NCBI GenBank assembly: GCA_017940955.1
Contig: JAGAXP010000115.1
Location: 1 to 15,415, forward strand
Direction of reading: 5' to 3'
Source: Oribacterium sp.
GTDB taxonomy: Bacteria; Bacillota_A; Clostridia; Lachnospirales; Lachnospiraceae
DNA length: 15,415 nt
Shown piece by piece: positions 1 to 5,378 of this stretch. The position numbers and the translations under genes were made by a program. The notes below the pieces were generated by a model. That model was not told the DNA's origin and ran no database searches. It saw only the letters and a list, made by a program, of their open reading frames with translations. Within the stretch, counting starts at the first letter, position 1. Each line of letters begins with the position of its first letter.

Positions 1-1
1 A

Positions 2-319
2 GATGCCCAGTCGCCTCTCGGAAGACATATCATTGATGCTTTGAGAGAGAAGCTGGGAAGCATGCCAAGTACCCAGCCGGTACCTGCTTTCATGCCCCAG
101 GGAAGAGCCTTCCAGATGAGGGCAAGAGTGGATAAGGATGGGAAGGTTTCATTCACTCCGGATGATATAAACAATATGTTGATGGAGATCCTTTCCAATA
201 TCATTGTCACCGAGGTGAAGAGCGGACGAAAGCTTTCTGAGGCTATAAGCGATGTTGATAATATCGTGAACACAGTATCTAGGAATGCAGCAGAGCTCAC
301 TATCAGGTTCAGATCGTAA
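2..319 (+). CDS. Unrecognised protein, C-terminal part only (5' end outside window)
   Basis: The reading frame is open from the left edge and ends at a TAA at 317-319, so this is the last 105 or so residues of a longer protein. An internal TTG at 41 could act as a start but has no convincing ribosome binding site, and the coding sense continues upstream of it. What is visible is a Pro/Gln-rich stretch, a short RARVDKDGKVSFTPDD segment, and a helical tail (MLMEILSNII... DNIVNTVSRNAAEL). There are no cysteines, no transmembrane segment and no catalytic motif that I recognise. I cannot assign a family. The gene is followed at 332 by a strong terminator, so it is the last gene of its transcript and is not linked to the pilus or toxin-like genes further right. 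Confidence 0.6.
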   Translation, partial: DAQSPLGRHIIDALREKLGSMPSTQPVPAFMPQGRAFQMRARVDKDGKVSFTPDDINNMLMEILSNIIVTEVKSGRKLSEAISDVDNIVNTVSRNAAELTIRFRS

Positions 320-331
320 ATTGATTATGAG

Positions 332-363
332 GAGGCATCACACAGTGATGTCTCTTTTTTTCG
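332..363 (+). terminator. Rho-independent terminator of the leftmost gene
   Basis: GAGGCATCAC (332-341) pairs with GTGATGTCTC (345-354), with one G-T wobble and a 3-nt loop. A run of about eight T follows. It lies 13 nt after the stop codon at 319. Confidence 0.85.
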
Positions 364-544
364 TTATAATGTTGCCACCCGGGCGTTGTGCTTGTACAAA
401 AGTATTTGAGAACTCCAGTAAAGGCGAAATCCTGTAGCTTCTTTACCATACTTGATTTATTAAGACGGTTTTAGAAGTATAAAATAAAAATTAATTCTCT
501 AATCGATGAATTGACGAAAATAATTTTGAATGATAGTATAATGA

Positions 545-640
545 TACAAGAAGATTTGAGATACTTTTTTGAATATCTAATTGGTTTGAATTTTATTTGA
601 ATTGTTATGTATTGTTTTAGAGTATCGTATCTTCTTTGTA
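545..640. repeat. Imperfect inverted repeat, arms about 20 nt, loop 55 nt
   Basis: TACAAGAAGAT..GAGATACT (545-565) is complementary to AGTATC..ATCTTCTTTGTA (621-640) apart from a few bulged bases. The loop is very AT-rich and repeats a TTGAAT-like word three times. No open reading frame is associated with it. It lies in the 427-nt stretch 364-790, which otherwise holds only the hairpin at 692-731. It could be a worn-down miniature element or a structured transcript. Confidence 0.5.
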
Positions 641-691
641 CATAAAATATATAGAATGTGAGGTTATTTATGAGAAGACCACACGAAAGGG

Positions 692-731
692 AAAGGCTCT
701 AGTATAAAAGCGCGTAAATACTAGAGCCTTT
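692..731 (-). terminator. Perfect 14-bp hairpin, likely terminator of the XRE-ImmA-PIN operon
   Basis: AAAGGCTCTAGTAT (692-705) and ATACTAGAGCCTTT (718-731) are perfect complements around a 12-nt loop. Read on the minus strand, the hairpin lies 60 nt beyond the PIN-gene stop and ends in CCTTT-CCCTTT, a weak U-tract. It is the only terminator-like structure downstream of that operon. Confidence 0.55.
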
Positions 732-790
732 AACCTTGGAATCTCCAAAGTTTAGTGCGACAGCCCCCTCTCTTTTGATGGTATTTATAT

Positions 791-1333
791 TTATTTGTGC
801 TTAGACAAATAATCCTTAAAAGACAAAGCTCCAAGCCGCCTACGCTTTTTCAACATTTCCTGCCACATATTTTCGGCTTCGTCCTGAGACAAAAGCTTTT
901 TGTTGTAGGCCTCAAGGATGATGTCTGCGGTGGTTGTATATTTTAAGCCATATTTTTCTATATATTTTTTTGTATCTCTGAAATTATTGCTTGCAAGAAT
1001 GCCGCCACGTTCTTTTGCAAGAGCAATACAAGCTGCTTCGCCTTTTCCTATCATTAGTTCGCCTTTTGGAGGATCCAACGCTAACTCATAAAATACAACA
1101 TACTCTTTACTATCTATATCCATATCAATGATTAAAGCCTGGCCGTTATGGACCATAGTATCTATTCTTTCCTTAAGGATGGAAGCTCTGCCTGAGCAAC
1201 TGGACAGTTCGGTGTATACTTGAGTTGGGATGGCGATTCTACCATTGTATAGCTTTGCGACAATGCTTGTATCATCTATCCATAAAAACGCAGAAATACA
1301 ATCTGTATCGAAAAAAAGTGTTTCTTTAGTCAA
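791..1333 (-). CDS. PIN-domain protein (VapC-like nuclease fold), third gene of XRE-ImmA-PIN operon
   Basis: The 180-aa product has a PIN-like layout: FFDTD near the N-terminus (D9/D11 with this start), E42 in TELSS, E99 in GKGEAACIALA, and ASNNFRD at 114-120. Classical VapC-type PIN nucleases use four acidic residues and usually show TxD at that last position; here it reads S-N-N, with D120 nearby. I chose the TTG at 1333 because GGAGGAG lies about 6 nt upstream and the start overlaps the stop of the upstream gene by 8 nt. In-frame ATGs at 1354 and 1372 would lengthen it but have poorer ribosome sites. The overlap implies translational coupling to the ImmA gene. Probable role (inference): a PIN-fold RNase or nucleic-acid-binding partner in a stress or toxin-like module. 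Catalytic activity is uncertain because of the Asn substitutions. Confidence 0.75.
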   Translation of the reverse strand: MTKETLFFDTDCISAFLWIDDTSIVAKLYNGRIAIPTQVYTELSSCSGRASILKERIDTMVHNGQALIIDMDIDSKEYVVFYELALDPPKGELMIGKGEAACIALAKERGGILASNNFRDTKKYIEKYGLKYTTTADIILEAYNKKLLSQDEAENMWQEMLKKRRRLGALSFKDYLSKHK

Positions 1334-2063
1334 CGACTTCTCCTCCGTCTTCATATCCGAAAACAAGATCATCCCTATAAGCAGTTAATAGGTATTCCTC
1401 ATATTTTCCGACTGATATTTTGCCACTATTCAAAAGATTCTCAGCATCAGTTATATATTTACCATATACATAGTACCGCTCATTCTCCGGAGATGCGTTA
1501 TAAAGAGAATCGTTATAACCTGCCATCTTGGCGGATAATTTAACATTATGTGAAAAATTCTCAAATTCATCATTGGTTATAATGCCATCATTTAATAGCC
1601 TATATAACAGAGCTTTACGGCTTATCCTATAGTATTGTTCCATATCAATGATATCTATTAGCTGAACAGGCTTTTTTATCTTGAATTTTTCAAGTGCATC
1701 CTGGGGCATAAGGAAGTAAGATGCAAATAGATCGGCTTTTTGTTCATTGACAGATTTATTGTTGAAATTTGAACAAACAAAAGAACTCATATCTGTATCA
1801 TAATATATATGATACAGTTCATGAGCCAGTGAATAACGTTGACGTCCGATGGTCATACCGGAATTAATGACGATGATATTTGTATGTTCATACTTTCGGC
1901 AGTAACCCGATATGTTTTCACCTAATGGGTACATAATAAGAGTTATGTCCTTTTGACGTTGAACAAGCGCAAAAATATCGATGGGAGAAAATGAATCTTC
2001 ACCCATTGTTTGTCTTAAACTTAATGCCTTGGTTGATATGTCAAGTTTATCGATTTTGGCCAT
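1326..2063 (-). CDS. ImmA/IrrE family zinc metallopeptidase (COG2856, DUF955)
   Basis: The 245-aa protein has the hallmark HEXXH zinc site as HELYH at residues 81-85, followed by EQKADLFASYFLMP at 107-120, which supplies the usual third ligand Glu and the FA..LMP signature. The family's best-known members, ImmA of ICEBs1 and IrrE/PprI of Deinococcus, cleave a partner XRE-type repressor to derepress genes after stress. That partner is encoded directly upstream, with a 17-nt overlap. The start ATG at 2063 has an AGGTG ribosome site 4-5 nt upstream. Residues 140-245 form an extra helical C-terminal region of no known function to me. Its stop overlaps the TTG start of the PIN gene. Assignment of the fold is secure; that it cleaves the neighbouring repressor is inferred from gene pairing. 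Confidence 0.9.
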   Translation of the reverse strand: MAKIDKLDISTKALSLRQTMGEDSFSPIDIFALVQRQKDITLIMYPLGENISGYCRKYEHTNIIVINSGMTIGRQRYSLAHELYHIYYDTDMSSFVCSNFNNKSVNEQKADLFASYFLMPQDALEKFKIKKPVQLIDIIDMEQYYRISRKALLYRLLNDGIITNDEFENFSHNVKLSAKMAGYNDSLYNASPENERYYVYGKYITDAENLLNSGKISVGKYEEYLLTAYRDDLVFGYEDGGEVVD

Positions 2064-2400
2064 GTGTCACCTCGTCCATTTCGAGTTGGTTCAAAATGAT
2101 AGCATTTACGTTAGCTAAAACACAATTATCTTCAAATGTCAGATTGTCTGTCCTGAAAGCAACCTTGCCTTTTGAAAGAACTGCATTTGGATCAAGCAGC
2201 TCTTTAACAGGAAAACAAAATAGCTTTGCCAAACTGTTTAATGCCTCAGCGCTGATTGCCCGCTCTCCTTTTTCTAACTTTGAAATCATGCTCTGGTCAA
2301 CACCTAAATATGATGCTACTTCACTTTGGGTTATATTTTCCATTTCTCGAACTTCTTTTAAAGTATGTCCTAGTTTTTTAAAATCAATTCGACTATTCAT
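2047..2400 (-). CDS. XRE-family helix-turn-helix transcriptional regulator
   Basis: The 117-aa product carries an HTH_3/XRE domain at about residues 8-68: LKEVREMENITQSEVASYLG, VDQSMISKLEKGERAIS, then EALNSLAKLFCFPVKELL. The tail (KVAFRTDNLTFEDNCVLANVNAIILNQLEM) resembles that of repressors paired with ImmA-type peptidases. I start it at ATG 2400 because GAAAGGAG lies 8 nt upstream; an in-frame extension to 2499 would run through the promoter and operator. It is the first gene of the operon and probably represses its own promoter by binding the palindromes at 2436-2503. The model in which the downstream metallopeptidase inactivates it follows ImmR/ImmA of ICEBs1. Confidence 0.88.
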   Translation of the reverse strand: MNSRIDFKKLGHTLKEVREMENITQSEVASYLGVDQSMISKLEKGERAISAEALNSLAKLFCFPVKELLDPNAVLSKGKVAFRTDNLTFEDNCVLANVNAIILNQLEMDEVTHGQNR

Positions 2401-2423
2401 ATCCGAGACTCCTTTCTTTCTCC

Positions 2424-2436
2424 TGGTTGAAGTATA
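2424..2436 (-). promoter_or_regulatory. Extended -10 promoter for the XRE-ImmA-PIN operon
   Basis: On the minus strand TGC-TATACT (with TATACT at 2436-2431) gives an extended -10 box, putting the start near 2424 and the leader at about 24 nt before the ATG at 2400. No good -35 is visible, which is acceptable for extended -10 promoters. The box touches the inner edge of the palindromic operator. Confidence 0.5.
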
Positions 2437-2503
2437 GCATTGATTTGTCATATATTCCATGAAACAGATATAAAAAATATGACAAAATTTAAAAAACAAT
2501 GCT
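2436..2503. promoter_or_regulatory. Nested inverted repeats, likely operator of the XRE regulator
   Basis: Two pairs of half-sites are nested in the divergent region: TTTGTCATAT (2444-2453) with ATATGACAAA (2477-2486), and outside them AGCATTG (2436-2442) with CAATGCT (2497-2503). All are exact complements. Their overlap with the -10 box suits autorepression. The region also overlaps the start of the relB-like remnant on the plus strand. Confidence 0.55.
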
Positions 2504-2521
2504 TATCGTTTAGGGGTTCCC

Positions 2522-2740
2522 ATGTCTACAGTCGTAGATATGTTTTTGAATCAGGTTGTTCTTGTTGGCGGTATTCCGTTTAGTGTAAAACTGCCTAGTG
2601 CACTAGAGAGCATAGATGCAACGAGAATGAGCAGTGATGAGATACATACGAAACTCATGAAGGGCTATGAGTCATACAAATCCGGACGTGTTCAAAATTC
2701 AGCAGAAGCTTTTGAAAAATTCAGAAAAGGACATATTTGA
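2522..2740 (+). CDS. RelB/DinJ-type antitoxin, N-terminally truncated, probably a remnant
   Basis: The 72-aa product begins MSTVVDMFLNQVVLVGGIPF, which corresponds to the middle of RelB/DinJ antitoxins (the helix pattern '..M.TA.NMFL.Q....GG.PF'). Full-length members have roughly 25-30 residues before this point, forming the ribbon-helix-helix strand that binds DNA. In this frame the coding sense extends a little upstream (LGVP before the Met) and then breaks at a TGA at 2480-2482, in the operator region of the XRE operon. An AGGGG 5 nt before the ATG could still allow translation. The C-terminal part (EIHTKLMKGYESYKSGRVQN) looks intact, so toxin-binding residues may remain, but the partner toxin downstream is almost wholly lost. 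Confidence 0.55.
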   Translation: MSTVVDMFLNQVVLVGGIPFSVKLPSALESIDATRMSSDEIHTKLMKGYESYKSGRVQNSAEAFEKFRKGHI

Positions 2741-2853
2741 TGAAAAAATACGATATCAATATTACAGAGGATGCTCCTTTAACCTTGCCATTCTACGTTT
2801 ACAAAAAAAAGACCGCTGATACCTTCAGGTATCAGCGGTCTAAACTTTTTTAA
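2740..2853 (+). pseudogene. RelE/ParE toxin remnant (about 12 recognisable codons)
   Basis: An ATG overlaps the antitoxin stop (TGATG), the usual coupling in relBE operons. It reads MKKYDINITEDA, like the first strand of RelE/ParE toxins, then diverges and runs straight into the 14-bp hairpin at 2810-2841, stopping at 2851-2853. The remaining 80 or so residues of a RelE toxin, including its catalytic part, are absent. Recognition rests on a short match plus position, so it is moderate. Confidence 0.45.
2803..2850 (-). terminator. Bidirectional terminator, perfect 14-bp stem with TTCA loop
   Basis: AGACCGCTGATACC (2810-2823) pairs perfectly with GGTATCAGCGGTCT (2828-2841). On the minus strand it is followed by eight T and lies 18 nt after the ferredoxin stop. 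On the plus strand it is followed by AAAC and six T and closes the relBE remnant. Confidence 0.9.
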
Positions 2854-2859
2854 TATCTA

Positions 2860-3033
2860 TTAAGCCTTAGGTCCGATAGCGCCTGTAGGACAAGCCTCCT
2901 CGCAAGCTCCGCAATCAATGCATGTATTCTCGTCAACTACATACTTTGAATCACCAGCTGAAATAGCCTCTACTGGACAAACAGAAGCACATGATCCGCA
3001 GCTAACGCACTCGTCATTGATAAAATGTGACAT
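2860..3033 (-). CDS. 2[4Fe-4S] ferredoxin
   Basis: The 57-aa product starts MSHFINDECVSCGSCASVCP. It has two classical CxxCxxCxxxCP motifs, C9/C12/C15/C19 and C38/C41/C44/C48, binding two [4Fe-4S] clusters in the pseudo-symmetric clostridial ferredoxin fold. It is a soluble cytoplasmic electron carrier of low potential, typically serving pyruvate:ferredoxin oxidoreductase, hydrogenase and related anaerobic enzymes. The ATG at 3033 has a strong AAGGAGG 7 nt upstream. The length is normal for the family. It is a single-gene unit between its own leader and the terminator at 2803-2850, and unrelated in function to its neighbours as far as can be seen. Confidence 0.95.
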   Translation of the reverse strand: MSHFINDECVSCGSCASVCPVEAISAGDSKYVVDENTCIDCGACEEACPTGAIGPKA

Positions 3034-3219
3034 GGTGTTTCCTCCTTGAAATAATATAAAATTAAAAACTTAGTGTTCGATGAAGTGTTCAATCTCATCA
3101 ATACGTTTATTTTAATATAGTTTATTATAAAGTACAATAAAATAATTTTCGGATATTGTATTTTTTGGGAAAATACGTTTAGCCTAGACTAACTCCTCTT
3201 TCTCCTTTTTTTATAATTG

Positions 3220-3228
3220 TGTTATGAT
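3220..3228 (+). promoter_or_regulatory. Extended -10 promoter of the sortase gene
   Basis: TGT-TATGAT (3220-3228) forms an extended -10 box 32 nt before the chosen start codon at 3260. No clear -35 box. It fits the short leader before the sortase. Confidence 0.4.
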
Positions 3229-3259
3229 ACCTAGATAACATATGCTGACGAGGTATACC

Positions 3260-4069
3260 ATGGCTGAAAAGAAAAAGATCACATTAGGAACTGTCATATT
3301 TTACTTAATCCCCCTTGTGGCGCTCAGTGCAGCTCTGTTCTTCGGATATCTTTTTCTGAAGGATTATCTTCAGTACAAGCAGGCAGAAGATGAGTATGAA
3401 AACATTAACACTGAATATATAAAAGAGGTTCCTGATTCATCCGGGGATGAATCTGAAGAAGAGGATGAGGGATTATCGAGACTGGATTATTTCCCGACGC
3501 TTGATATAGATTTTGAGGGGCTTAAGTCTAAGAATTCTGATTTCGCTTGTATCCTGTACATCCCGTCAATAGGCATCAAATATCCGGTGGTTTATTCAAA
3601 GGATAATGAAGATTACCTGCACAGGACCTTTGAAGGGAGCTATAACTTTTCCGGAAGCATCTTCTATGACTATCTATGTGAAAAGGACTTTAAGGGGTAC
3701 AATACTTTTCTCTACGGTCACAATATGAAGAACGGCTCTATGTTCGGAAAGCTGAAGAAACTTCAGGACATCGCAGAAACAAAGGTAAATAGATATTTTT
3801 ACATATATACAGAAGGAAAGATAATGAAATACGAGATCTTTTCTTTCTATCACACTACTGTGGGAAGTGATGCTTATTCCGAAGTCAGTGATGATAAACA
3901 GTATGATTCCTATATTAAATACTGCCTGAGAAATTCCTGTTTCAGAGGTTATAAGGATGAAATAGACTTTACGGACAGACCTAAAGTGGTAACATTATCC
4001 ACCTGTACAGGTCCTGCCGGGGGTACTGAACGGTTTGTAGTTCATGGTGCGCTTATAGCAATCAAATAA
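3260..4069 (+). CDS. srtB: Class B sortase (membrane-anchored cysteine transpeptidase)
   Basis: The 269-aa product (from ATG 3260, GAGG 6 nt upstream; an ATG at 3242 is possible but lacks a ribosome site) has an N-terminal membrane anchor at about residues 11-34, an acidic linker (DSSGDESEEEDE), then the sortase barrel. The catalytic triad is visible: H154 in FLYGHNM, C249 in TLSTCTG, R258 in GTERFVVHG. The YGHNMKNGSMFGKL segment is typical of class B. Sortases cleave a sorting signal in a secreted protein and attach it to peptidoglycan or to another subunit outside the cell. No substrate with an LPxTG/NPxTG-type tail is encoded in this window, and the type IV pilins here have none, so the substrate must lie elsewhere. 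Confidence 0.93.
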   Translation: MAEKKKITLGTVIFYLIPLVALSAALFFGYLFLKDYLQYKQAEDEYENINTEYIKEVPDSSGDESEEEDEGLSRLDYFPTLDIDFEGLKSKNSDFACILYIPSIGIKYPVVYSKDNEDYLHRTFEGSYNFSGSIFYDYLCEKDFKGYNTFLYGHNMKNGSMFGKLKKLQDIAETKVNRYFYIYTEGKIMKYEIFSFYHTTVGSDAYSEVSDDKQYDSYIKYCLRNSCFRGYKDEIDFTDRPKVVTLSTCTGPAGGTERFVVHGALIAIK

Positions 4070-4323
4070 AATTTTTGTATAATCTTAAAAAAAACAATAT
4101 TGAAATAAGATTTGATTGCAAAAATAACCAAAAATGTAATATTATTTAATCAAAACTATAAGTTCTTAAGAGATATCATCGTCTTATAGAGTTTGCTTAG
4201 ATTGGGCGTGGAGAACTTTTTTTTGGATGCCCCATATCGTGAAGGCTTCAGACTGTATTTTTTGTCTGATGGATATGGATGTATTTGGGCAGATTTGTTG
4301 TATAGGATAAAGAGGGGTACAAA

Positions 4324-4527
4324 ATGAATAGTGAAACTTTTATCGTTAATGTCAAGTGCAGGGAAAATTCTTCTTGGCAGGGAAAAGTAACTTGGGCACA
4401 GAAGTCCAAGACCAAGTATTTCAGATCGGCTCTTGAGCTTATCAAGATGCTGGACGGAGCTATGGATCATGCTGATGCTCCGGATGATATTTTCGAAGAT
4501 GAACTTGAAGAAAGTCATGTAGGCTGA
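4324..4527 (+). CDS. Small SSWQG-domain protein of unknown function
   Basis: The 67-aa protein is little more than one domain: TFIVNVKCRENSSWQGKVTW at residues 5-24, then KYFRSALELIKMLDGAM, then an acidic tail (DDIFEDELEES). AGGGG lies 6-7 nt before the ATG. The same domain closes the product of the next gene (SSWQG at 118-122, followed by FF.VLDLL..IDDAL). The pattern of a beta-hairpin around SSWQG followed by an F-S-x-L-[ED]-L helix suggests a small compact domain. I know of similar short unnamed proteins in Clostridia but no function. It has its own terminator at 4548. No signal peptide or membrane segment, so it is probably cytoplasmic. Confidence 0.75.
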   Translation: MNSETFIVNVKCRENSSWQGKVTWAQKSKTKYFRSALELIKMLDGAMDHADAPDDIFEDELEESHVG

Positions 4528-4547
4528 TCACGTTTAAAGTATATTAT

Positions 4548-4578
4548 CCTGCGCCGTGTGTATACGGAGCAGGTTTTT
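4548..4578 (+). terminator. Rho-independent terminator after the first SSWQG gene
   Basis: CCTGC-g-CCGT (4548-4557) pairs with ACGG-a-GCAGG (4564-4573) around a 6-nt loop, followed by TTTTT. It lies 21 nt after the stop. A GTG at 4556, inside the hairpin, is therefore an unlikely start for the next gene. Confidence 0.8.
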
Positions 4579-4666
4579 GGCACGTCTTAGTGCTTTATTC
4601 ATTATGATTTCTCATGATAGTGGAGTGGGCACGGAGTATCATGGAGAGAGGGGTATAAGAATATTT

Positions 4667-5125
4667 ATGGAGAAGCTGAACGGCATCGATCTTGTCTGTA
4701 TAGCTGTTGACAGCATGACTGAGGAGGATTTCTGCGGAAGTATCTTTACTCAGTATTCTGATGCTGCTGTCAGGTTTGATTCAAGTAAGGACATGATCAA
4801 TAAGCTTGAAAATCTGTATGATGAGTGGGGGTTTCCTGAGGCTGCCGAAAAGCCTCGGAGTTTTATGCTTCGTCGACCTGTTTCAGAGGGAGGAGCAGTG
4901 GTTGACGATCCAAAGAAACGACTCGTTAATATGGCGAGAGAAGTAAAACCTCGTGACGTAAGCGGAGATAAGGGAAAGCTTGCGACATTTCATGTGCTTA
5001 CCGAGATGCGGCAGCACTCCAGCTGGCAGGGCAAGGCAGTCTGGGTTGAAAAAGAGGAAAAGATAGAATTCTTTAGTGTATTGGATTTACTGTTCTTTAT
5101 CGATGATGCATTAAAAACAGCCTGA
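4667..5125 (+). CDS. SSWQG-domain protein with extra N-terminal domain, function unknown
   Basis: I take ATG 4667, giving 152 aa starting MEKLNGIDLVCIAVDSMTEE. Coding-like sequence appears from there, while the open frame further upstream runs back into a terminator. A purine-rich AGAGAGGGG is 13 nt upstream, rather far, so the start is uncertain. Residues 1-66 form an alpha/beta-looking region (VDSMTEEDFCGSIF...YDEWGFPEAAEKPRSF) that I cannot assign. Residues 107-152 repeat the domain of the preceding gene: ATFHVLTEMRQHSSWQG, then KIEFFSVLDLLFFIDDALKTA. The two neighbours are thus paralogous in their C-terminal domain. It lies 253 nt before pilB, with a separate promoter in between, so membership in the pilus operon is not shown. 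Confidence 0.7.
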   Translation: MEKLNGIDLVCIAVDSMTEEDFCGSIFTQYSDAAVRFDSSKDMINKLENLYDEWGFPEAAEKPRSFMLRRPVSEGGAVVDDPKKRLVNMAREVKPRDVSGDKGKLATFHVLTEMRQHSSWQGKAVWVEKEEKIEFFSVLDLLFFIDDALKTA

Positions 5126-5200
5126 TTTATGTGAAGTTTCCGATTACTTTCACATTAAATGATTCTTAAGAAAATCTTTCAACTATTTTCGAATTAGGGC

Positions 5201-5229
5201 TTGTTAAAAAAATAATTTTCGTGTATCAT
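5201..5229 (+). promoter_or_regulatory. Promoter of the pilB operon
   Basis: TTGTTA (5201-5206) and TATCAT (5224-5229) are separated by exactly 17 nt. The start would be near 5236, leaving a leader of about 140 nt before pilB that contains the hairpin at 5262-5282. Confidence 0.55.
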
Positions 5230-5261
5230 TGCAGTGTTCCAAAAAAACTAGATGTGTAGGA

Positions 5262-5290
5262 AGCCGGGCGCAAAGTCCGGCTCTTTCTTT
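5262..5290 (+). terminator. Terminator-like hairpin in the pilB leader (possible attenuator)
   Basis: AGCCGGGC (5262-5269) pairs with GTCCGGCT (5275-5282), with one wobble, around a GCAAA loop. CTTTCTTT follows. It lies downstream of the promoter at 5201-5229 and upstream of pilB, so it would be transcribed in the leader. Alternatively it ends transcription from the SSWQG gene. Confidence 0.6.
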
Positions 5291-5378
5291 GCAAAAAAGT
5301 TATAAAATTGAATAAAATGCACGAATATACATAGTGAAGATAAAAACTTGACTATCACCTTATGAAAGCTGTGGATAT

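Noticed and set aside
610..625. GTTTTAGAG, reminiscent of type II CRISPR repeats or tracrRNA
   Set aside because: Single occurrence in AT-rich DNA, no repeats or spacers, no cas genes.
2401..2499. Upstream extension of the XRE regulator to 2499
   Set aside because: It would cross the extended -10 box and the operator palindromes; ATG 2400 has a good ribosome site and matches the usual family start.
4156..4518. Minus-strand open frame of 120 aa across the first SSWQG gene
   Set aside because: The plus-strand gene has a ribosome site, a terminator and a paralogue next door; the antisense frame has none of these.
4556..4666. Upstream extension of the second SSWQG gene to a GTG at 4556
   Set aside because: The GTG lies inside a terminator hairpin and the extra residues show no protein-like pattern or ribosome site.
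5129..5154. Hairpin ATGTGAAGT/ACTTTCACAT after the second SSWQG gene as a terminator
   Set aside because: Stem has a bulge and no T-run follows, so it is not reported as a terminator.
5262..5290. Possible c-di-GMP riboswitch (GEMM) before pilB because of GGGCGCAAAGTCC
   Set aside because: Only a few bases resemble the GEMM core (GACGCAAAGCC). The second stem, tetraloop and receptor are missing, and the bases are fully explained by a simple hairpin.
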